NCBI RefSeq assembly: GCF_900107255.1
Contig: NZ_FNPH01000001.1
Coordinates: forward strand, 868,001-932,000
Length of the DNA stretch: 64,000 nt
Reading direction: 5' to 3'
Source of the DNA: Micromonospora pattaloongensis
GTDB taxonomy: Bacteria; Actinomycetota; Actinomycetes; Mycobacteriales; Micromonosporaceae
The notes under the pieces were generated by a model. That model was not told the DNA's origin. It saw nothing but the letters and a program-made list of their open reading frames with translations, and did not search any database. The position numbers were made by a program, and so were the translations under genes. Positions 60,136-64,000 of the stretch are shown one piece after another (the stretch's first letter is position 1; the number at the start of each line of letters is the position of its first letter).

Positions 60136-61353
60136 GTGGGTGGGAATCTGTCGGCGTCGGTCGCCGTGCTGGCGCTGGTCAGCGCGTTGGCCGCGGCGGT
60201 CTTCGCGGTCGTCCGGTTGCGGGGGCGGCGCGGCATCGCCACCGCCACCCAGCGGGCGACGTATGACGTGCTGCACACCGCCGGGCTGGCCGCCGAGCCG
60301 CTGCGCGCCGGGCTGACCCGGGCGGGGGCCGCGAAGGCGGTACGCCACCTGCGCACCCTGGTCGGGGCGCCCGGCCTGGCGTTGGTGGACCGCGTCGAGG
60401 TGCTGGCGGTCGACGGTGACGGCGCGCACCACGCCGGGCAGGTGGTGGCCGCCGCCCGGCGGGCGCTGGCCGCGCACCGGTCGACGGTGCTGCGGCAGTC
60501 GGAGCTCGACTGCGACCGGATCGACTGCGCCGTACGTGGCGCGGTGGTCGCGCCCGTGACCGGCCCGGACGGCAAGCCGGTCGCCGCGCTGGTCGCGATC
60601 GCCGACGACCAGCCGGCCCCCGGGCTGGTGCAGGCGACCCTGGAGACGGCGCGCTGGGCGGGTACCCAACTCGCGCTGGCGGAGCTGGACTCGTCCCGCG
60701 AACGGCTGGCCCGCGCCGAGGTGCGGGCGCTGCGCGCCCAGATCAGCCCGCACTTCATCTACAACGCGCTCACCGCGATCGCGTCCTTCGTCCGCACCGA
60801 CCCCGAGCGCGCCCGCGATCTGATCCTCGAGTTCGCGGAGTTCACCCGCTACTCGTTCCGGGCGCACGGCGAGTTCACCACGCTCGCCGAGGAGCTGCGC
60901 TCCATCGACCGCTACCTGACGATCGAACGCGCGCGCTTCGGCGACCGCCTGCAGGTCCGGTTGCAGATCGCTCCGGAGGTGCTGCCGGTGAGCGTGCCGT
61001 TCCTCTGCCTGCAGCCGCTGGTGGAGAACGCGGTGCGGCACGGGCTGTCGCGAAAGCCCGGCGTCGGTATGGTGAGCATCGAGGCGCGTGACGCCGGGGC
61101 CGAGTGCCACATCACCGTCGAGGACGACGGGGTCGGCATGGACCCGGCGGTGCTGGCGGCGGGGATCTCGGATCTGGCGGCCGACGCCGGTGAGGACTCC
61201 GGCCAGCACGTCGGTCTGTCCAACGTAGACGAGCGGTTGCGCTCGGTCTTCGGCGATCAGTTCGGTCTCGTCGTGGAGACCGGTCTGGGGGCGGGGACAC
61301 GGGTGAGCATGCGGGTGCCGAAATTCCACGCGGGCGTACGGACCGGCCGGTGA
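60136..61353 (+). CDS. LytS-family sensor histidine kinase
   Basis: 405 residues, GTG start. One N-terminal membrane helix (LSASVAVLALVSALAAAVFAVV), a GAF-like region, and the 6-TM-less LytS-type HisK_2 with phosphoacceptor ISPHFIYNALTAIASFVR. HATPase follows with PLVENAVRHGLSRKPGVG, VEDDGVGMDP and GQHVGLSNVDERLR. LytS kinases pair with LytTR-domain regulators, and the next gene is one, overlapping at its 5' extension. Some such pairs control transporters, and the acetate symporter follows. Confidence 0.92.
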   Translation: MGGNLSASVAVLALVSALAAAVFAVVRLRGRRGIATATQRATYDVLHTAGLAAEPLRAGLTRAGAAKAVRHLRTLVGAPGLALVDRVEVLAVDGDGAHHAGQVVAAARRALAAHRSTVLRQSELDCDRIDCAVRGAVVAPVTGPDGKPVAALVAIADDQPAPGLVQATLETARWAGTQLALAELDSSRERLARAEVRALRAQISPHFIYNALTAIASFVRTDPERARDLILEFAEFTRYSFRAHGEFTTLAEELRSIDRYLTIERARFGDRLQVRLQIAPEVLPVSVPFLCLQPLVENAVRHGLSRKPGVGMVSIEARDAGAECHITVEDDGVGMDPAVLAAGISDLAADAGEDSGQHVGLSNVDERLRSVFGDQFGLVVETGLGAGTRVSMRVPKFHAGVRTGR

Positions 61354-61376
61354 CGACGCGAACGGAGAGTGCCGTG

Positions 61377-62132
61377 GTGACCGCCTTCCTCCGGGTGCTG
61401 GCCGTCGACGACGAGCCGCCCGCCCTCGACGAGCTGGCCTACCTGCTCCGCGCCGACCCTCGGGTGGCCCGGCTGCACACCGCGTCGGACGCCACCGACG
61501 CGCTGCGGGTGCTGCGCGACAACGACGTCGACGCCGTCTTCCTCGACATCCGGATGCCCGGTCTGGACGGCATGGAACTGGCGCGGTTGCTGCGGCGCTT
61601 CGCACGCCCGCCCGCGATCGTCTTCGTCACCGCGTACGACGACGGCGCCGTCGACGCCTTCGACCTGGGCGTGACCGATTACGTACGCAAGCCGGTGCGG
61701 GCCGAACGGCTCGCCGAGTCGCTGCGCCGGGTGGTCAGCTCGCGGGTGGTCCCGACGCACCCCGCCGCGCTCGCGCGGGCCGAGGAGGATCCGACGATCC
61801 CGATCGAGCTGGCCGGCAGCACGCGGATGCTGCCCCGCTCCGCGGTGCGGTGGGTGGAGGCCCAGGGCGACTACGCCCGGTTGCACACCTCGGAGGGGTC
61901 GCACCTGGTCCGAGTGCCGCTCGCGACGCTCGCGGAGCGGTGGGCCGACGCCGGGTTCGTCCGGATCCACCGGTCGTACCTGGTGCAGCTGCGGCTCATC
62001 GCGGAGCTGCGGCTGGCCAACTCCGGTTACGTGGTCGTGGTGGACGGCGCCCAGTTGCCGGTCTCCCGCCGGCACACGCGTGAGCTGAAGGACAAGCTGG
62101 TGCGCGCGGCCAAACAGGACTGGAGCAAGTAG
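61377..62132 (+). CDS. LytTR-family response regulator
   Basis: 251 residues from GTG 61377 (GGAGAG seven bases upstream; GTGs at 61374 and 61350, the latter overlapping the kinase stop, are alternatives). Receiver: RVLAVDDEPPALDELAYLL, phospho-Asp in DAVFLDIRMPG, FVTAYDD and YVRKPVRAERLAES. LytTR DNA-binding domain: VRWVEAQGDYARLHTSEGSHLVRVPLATLAERWADAGFVRIHRSYLV. It probably binds a repeated motif upstream of its targets; the symporter gene block downstream is the natural candidate. Confidence 0.94.
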   Translation: MTAFLRVLAVDDEPPALDELAYLLRADPRVARLHTASDATDALRVLRDNDVDAVFLDIRMPGLDGMELARLLRRFARPPAIVFVTAYDDGAVDAFDLGVTDYVRKPVRAERLAESLRRVVSSRVVPTHPAALARAEEDPTIPIELAGSTRMLPRSAVRWVEAQGDYARLHTSEGSHLVRVPLATLAERWADAGFVRIHRSYLVQLRLIAELRLANSGYVVVVDGAQLPVSRRHTRELKDKLVRAAKQDWSK

Positions 62133-62190
62133 CGCATCACTTCAGCTACAACGTCCCGTTCCGGGAGGGACCCTTCGGCGGTTCACAGGG

Positions 62191-62231
62191 TTATCCACAG
62201 GGGTCCACCGTTATCCACAGGTTGTGCACAA
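62191..62231 (+). promoter_or_regulatory. Cluster of three DnaA-box-like 9-mers
   Basis: TTATCCACA at 62191-62199 and 62211-62219 (20 bp apart) and TTGTGCACA at 62222-62230, inside a palindromic TTGTGCACAA. They lie in the 144-bp gap between lytT-like and symporter genes. Two exact consensus boxes are notable, but neighbours are not origin genes. Confidence 0.45.
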
Positions 62232-62276
62232 CCGCGCGGAGCTTGACATCGGCCGGGAGTAGGTGAGACTGCCGGC

Positions 62277-62690
62277 ATGGCCGGACCCCCTGATCGGAGC
62301 GGGTCCGCCGGCGCGGTCACCCCGCCCCGGCGGACCCGACTGGTGCTGGCCGAGGTGACGCGCGACCGCGGAGACTCCGACCGGACCCGCACGGAGCTCG
62401 CCGAGCAGACCCGGGTCGGGGAGGCGCTCGTCCGCGGTCTGGTCCGCGCGCAGCTCGCCCTGGCGCTGCGGTTGTCGCTCGTCGTCGCCATCGGGCTGGG
62501 CGGGCTGCCGCTGCTGTTCGCGGTCGCCCCGGCGGTCGGCACCGCCACGCTCTTCGGGATCAACCTGCCGTGGCTGCTGCTCGGCGTCGCCGCCTTCCCG
62601 TTGCTCGTCGCAGTGGGATGGATCTTCGTGCGGCTCGCCGAACGCAACGAACAGGACTTCACCGCGCTGGTGCGGCGGCCGGAGCGCTGA
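62277..62690 (+). CDS. Small membrane protein adjoining the acetate symporter
   Basis: 137 residues, ATG start. A Pro/Arg-rich cytosolic N-terminus, two hydrophobic helices (LALRLSLVVAIGLGGLPLLFAVAP and LPWLLLGVAAFPLLVAVGWIFV) and a charged tail. It precedes the symporter gene with a 2-bp gap and is probably co-translated. Two-helix proteins next to ActP-type symporters are common in actinobacteria, in the role DUF485 proteins play elsewhere, though this one is not clearly DUF485. Confidence 0.8.
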   Translation: MAGPPDRSGSAGAVTPPRRTRLVLAEVTRDRGDSDRTRTELAEQTRVGEALVRGLVRAQLALALRLSLVVAIGLGGLPLLFAVAPAVGTATLFGINLPWLLLGVAAFPLLVAVGWIFVRLAERNEQDFTALVRRPER

Positions 62691-62692
62691 CC

Positions 62693-64000
62693 GTGCCGAA
62701 CCCCTACCTCGTGCCGGCGATCGTGGCGGTCACCCTGGTCACCGTCGCCATCGGCTTCTACGGCCTGCGACTGGCCCGCACCACCTCGGACTTCCTGGTC
62801 GCCTCCCGCGCGGTCAGTCCGACCTGGAACGCCGCCGCGATCGGCGGCGAGTACCTCTCCGCAGCGAGCTTCCTCGGCATCGCCGGCCTCATCCTCAAGT
62901 ACGGCGTCGACGTGCTCTGGTACCCGGTCGGCTTCGCCGCCGGCTACCTCGCCCTGCTGCTCTTCGTGGCCGCACCGCTGCGCCGCTCCGGCGCGTTCAC
63001 CCTGCCCGACTTCTGCGAGGTGCGGCTCGGCTCGCGGCGGCTGCGCACCCTGGCCACCGCGTTCGTGATCTTCATCGGCTGGCTCTATCTGGTGCCGCAG
63101 TTGCAGGGGGCGGGGCTCACCCTGGCCACGGTGGCCGGCTCGCCGTACCCGGTGGGCGCTCTGGTCGTGGCCGCCGTGGTCACCGCGAACGTGGCGCTCG
63201 GCGGCATGCGGGCGATCACCTTCGTGCAGGCCTTCCAGTACTGGCTCAAGCTGACCGCGCTCGCCGTACCCGCGATCTTCCTGGCGCTGCAGTGGCAGGC
63301 CGACGCCCGCCCGGCGGTGACCCCGCCCGACGGGCCGGCGTTCCGGACCGCGACCACCGTGGTGGTCGAGCACCCGGCGACGCTCGCCCTGTCCGACGGC
63401 CAGACCCGGGAGGTACGCCCCGGCGACGAGCTGACGTTCGCCGCCGGCGACCCGGTGCCGGCGGTCTCCGGAGTGGCTACCGACGCGTCCGATTGGCTGC
63501 TGCCCAGCACCGCCGGGGCCGACGACCGCGGCCTGTTCGCCACGTACTCGCTGATCCTGGCGACCTTCCTCGGCACCATGGGGCTGCCGCACGTGCTGGT
63601 GCGCTTCTACACCAACCCGGACGGCGCCGCCGCCCGCCGCACCACGCTGGTGGTGCTCGCGATGGTCGGCGCCTTCTACCTGCTGCCCACCATCTACGGG
63701 GTGCTCGGCCGCATCTACACCCCGCAACTGCTGGTCACCGGGCAGACCGACGCGGTGGTGGTGCTGCTGCCCGGCGCCGCGCTCGGCGACGGCACCACCG
63801 GCCGGCTGCTCGCGGCGCTGGTCGCGGCCGGCGCGTTCGCGGCCTTCCTCTCCACCTCCTCCGGGCTGCTCACCAGCGTCGCCGGGGTGATCTCGACGGA
63901 CGTGCTCGGCCGGGGTTCGGTACGCGGCTTCCGGCTGGCCACGGTCATCGCCGGCGCGGTGCCCGCGGTGCTCGCGCTCAACGTCTCCGGGCTGAACGTC
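62693..64000 (+). CDS. Cation/acetate symporter (sodium:solute symporter family), 3' truncated
   Basis: GTG start with GGAGC upstream; 436 codons are present and the frame is still open at the window edge. It reads MPNPYLVPAIVAVTLVTVAIGFYG at its start, then the family signature NAAAIGGEYLSAASFLGIAGLILKYG and YPVGFAAGYLALLLFVAAPLRRSG, with about 11 helices so far. An inserted soluble loop of about 60 residues (after LALQWQADARPAVTPP) is typical of ActP-like SSS proteins in actinobacteria. Likely acetate or short-chain acid uptake with sodium or protons. Confidence 0.92.
   Translation, partial: MPNPYLVPAIVAVTLVTVAIGFYGLRLARTTSDFLVASRAVSPTWNAAAIGGEYLSAASFLGIAGLILKYGVDVLWYPVGFAAGYLALLLFVAAPLRRSGAFTLPDFCEVRLGSRRLRTLATAFVIFIGWLYLVPQLQGAGLTLATVAGSPYPVGALVVAAVVTANVALGGMRAITFVQAFQYWLKLTALAVPAIFLALQWQADARPAVTPPDGPAFRTATTVVVEHPATLALSDGQTREVRPGDELTFAAGDPVPAVSGVATDASDWLLPSTAGADDRGLFATYSLILATFLGTMGLPHVLVRFYTNPDGAAARRTTLVVLAMVGAFYLLPTIYGVLGRIYTPQLLVTGQTDAVVVLLPGAALGDGTTGRLLAALVAAGAFAAFLSTSSGLLTSVAGVISTDVLGRGSVRGFRLATVIAGAVPAVLALNVSGLNV

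Noticed and set aside
58369-61605. 1078-codon open frame on the minus strand
   Set aside because: Opposes two clear plus-strand genes (glycosylphosphotransferase, LytS kinase). Its Arg/Gly/His-rich translation has no domain. It is open only because of high GC third positions.
62191-62231. Replication origin
   Set aside because: Only three boxes, no dnaA/dnaN/gyrB neighbours and no AT-rich unwinding region.

Overview
The window is very GC-rich, uses many GTG/TTG starts, and encodes SARP/XRE-type regulators, a DtxR-type iron box, an MEDS/STAS partner-switch pair and LPXTG and CWB2 surface proteins. This points to a mycelial actinomycete, most likely a member of the Micromonosporaceae (Actinoplanes/Micromonospora-like). 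The family is inferred from gene content and protein wording, not from a database search. Apart from about 41.3-44.6 kb, the DNA looks like ordinary chromosome with densely packed genes, many short 3' overlaps and strong GC hairpins between convergent genes.

Layout. 0-13.5 kb: the C-terminal half of an FAD-linked/Fe-S oxidoreductase, a signalling pair (MEDS-STAS plus an anti-sigma-type ATPase), a secreted papain-like protease with nine TIG domains, a ferritin-like protein, DoxX, a PP2C-type phosphatase, a secreted beta-propeller/CWB2 wall protein and a secreted PGRP-type amidase. 13.5-21.2 kb: small cytosolic enzymes, a membrane M48 protease, a large XRE/NB-ARC/TPR regulator and a lipoprotein. 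21.4-21.7 kb: tRNA-Arg(ACG) and tRNA-Ser(GCT). 21.9-30.7 kb: an EcsC-like protein with a histone-H1-like tail, a CPBP protease, an FMN-barrel protein, a globin-reductase, an XRE-peptide deformylase fusion, an iron-boxed FhuF-like ferric-siderophore reductase with a coupled leader ORF, and a large membrane glycosyltransferase-like protein. 31-33.7 kb: a PEBP protein and a small-protein operon next to an XRE-TPR regulator that shares 17-bp palindromic operators with it, then tRNA-Ser(TGA). 33.8-41.3 kb: quinone oxidoreductase, SoxR, split transketolase, GT2, and an OmpR/HK two-component system with a DUF5666 lipoprotein.

41.3-44.6 kb is an accessory-looking patch with lower GC in places. It holds a TcmP / three-Cys radical-SAM-like (Gp37/Gp68, DUF5131) pair and a degenerate tRNA-Tyr-like sequence with an encoded CCA, a typical integration scar. 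44.6-64 kb returns to housekeeping: thiolase, PH-domain protein, rhomboid, cyclophilin, LPXTG protein, CorA, aminotransferase, CBS protein, and a three-gene cytidylyltransferase / glycerol-1-phosphate dehydrogenase-like / CDP-alcohol phosphotransferase operon. It ends with GT4, Fpg/Nei glycosylase, a polyprenyl glycosylphosphotransferase and LytS/LytT next to a cation/acetate symporter that runs off the end.

The most unusual items are the XRE-deformylase fusion (25.9-27.5 kb), the XRE-TPR/small-protein operon with matching operators (31.6-33.6 kb), the TcmP/three-Cys pair beside a tRNA scar (41.8-44.4 kb), and the coupled leader ORF under the iron box (27.8 kb). All functional statements rest on motifs read by eye.
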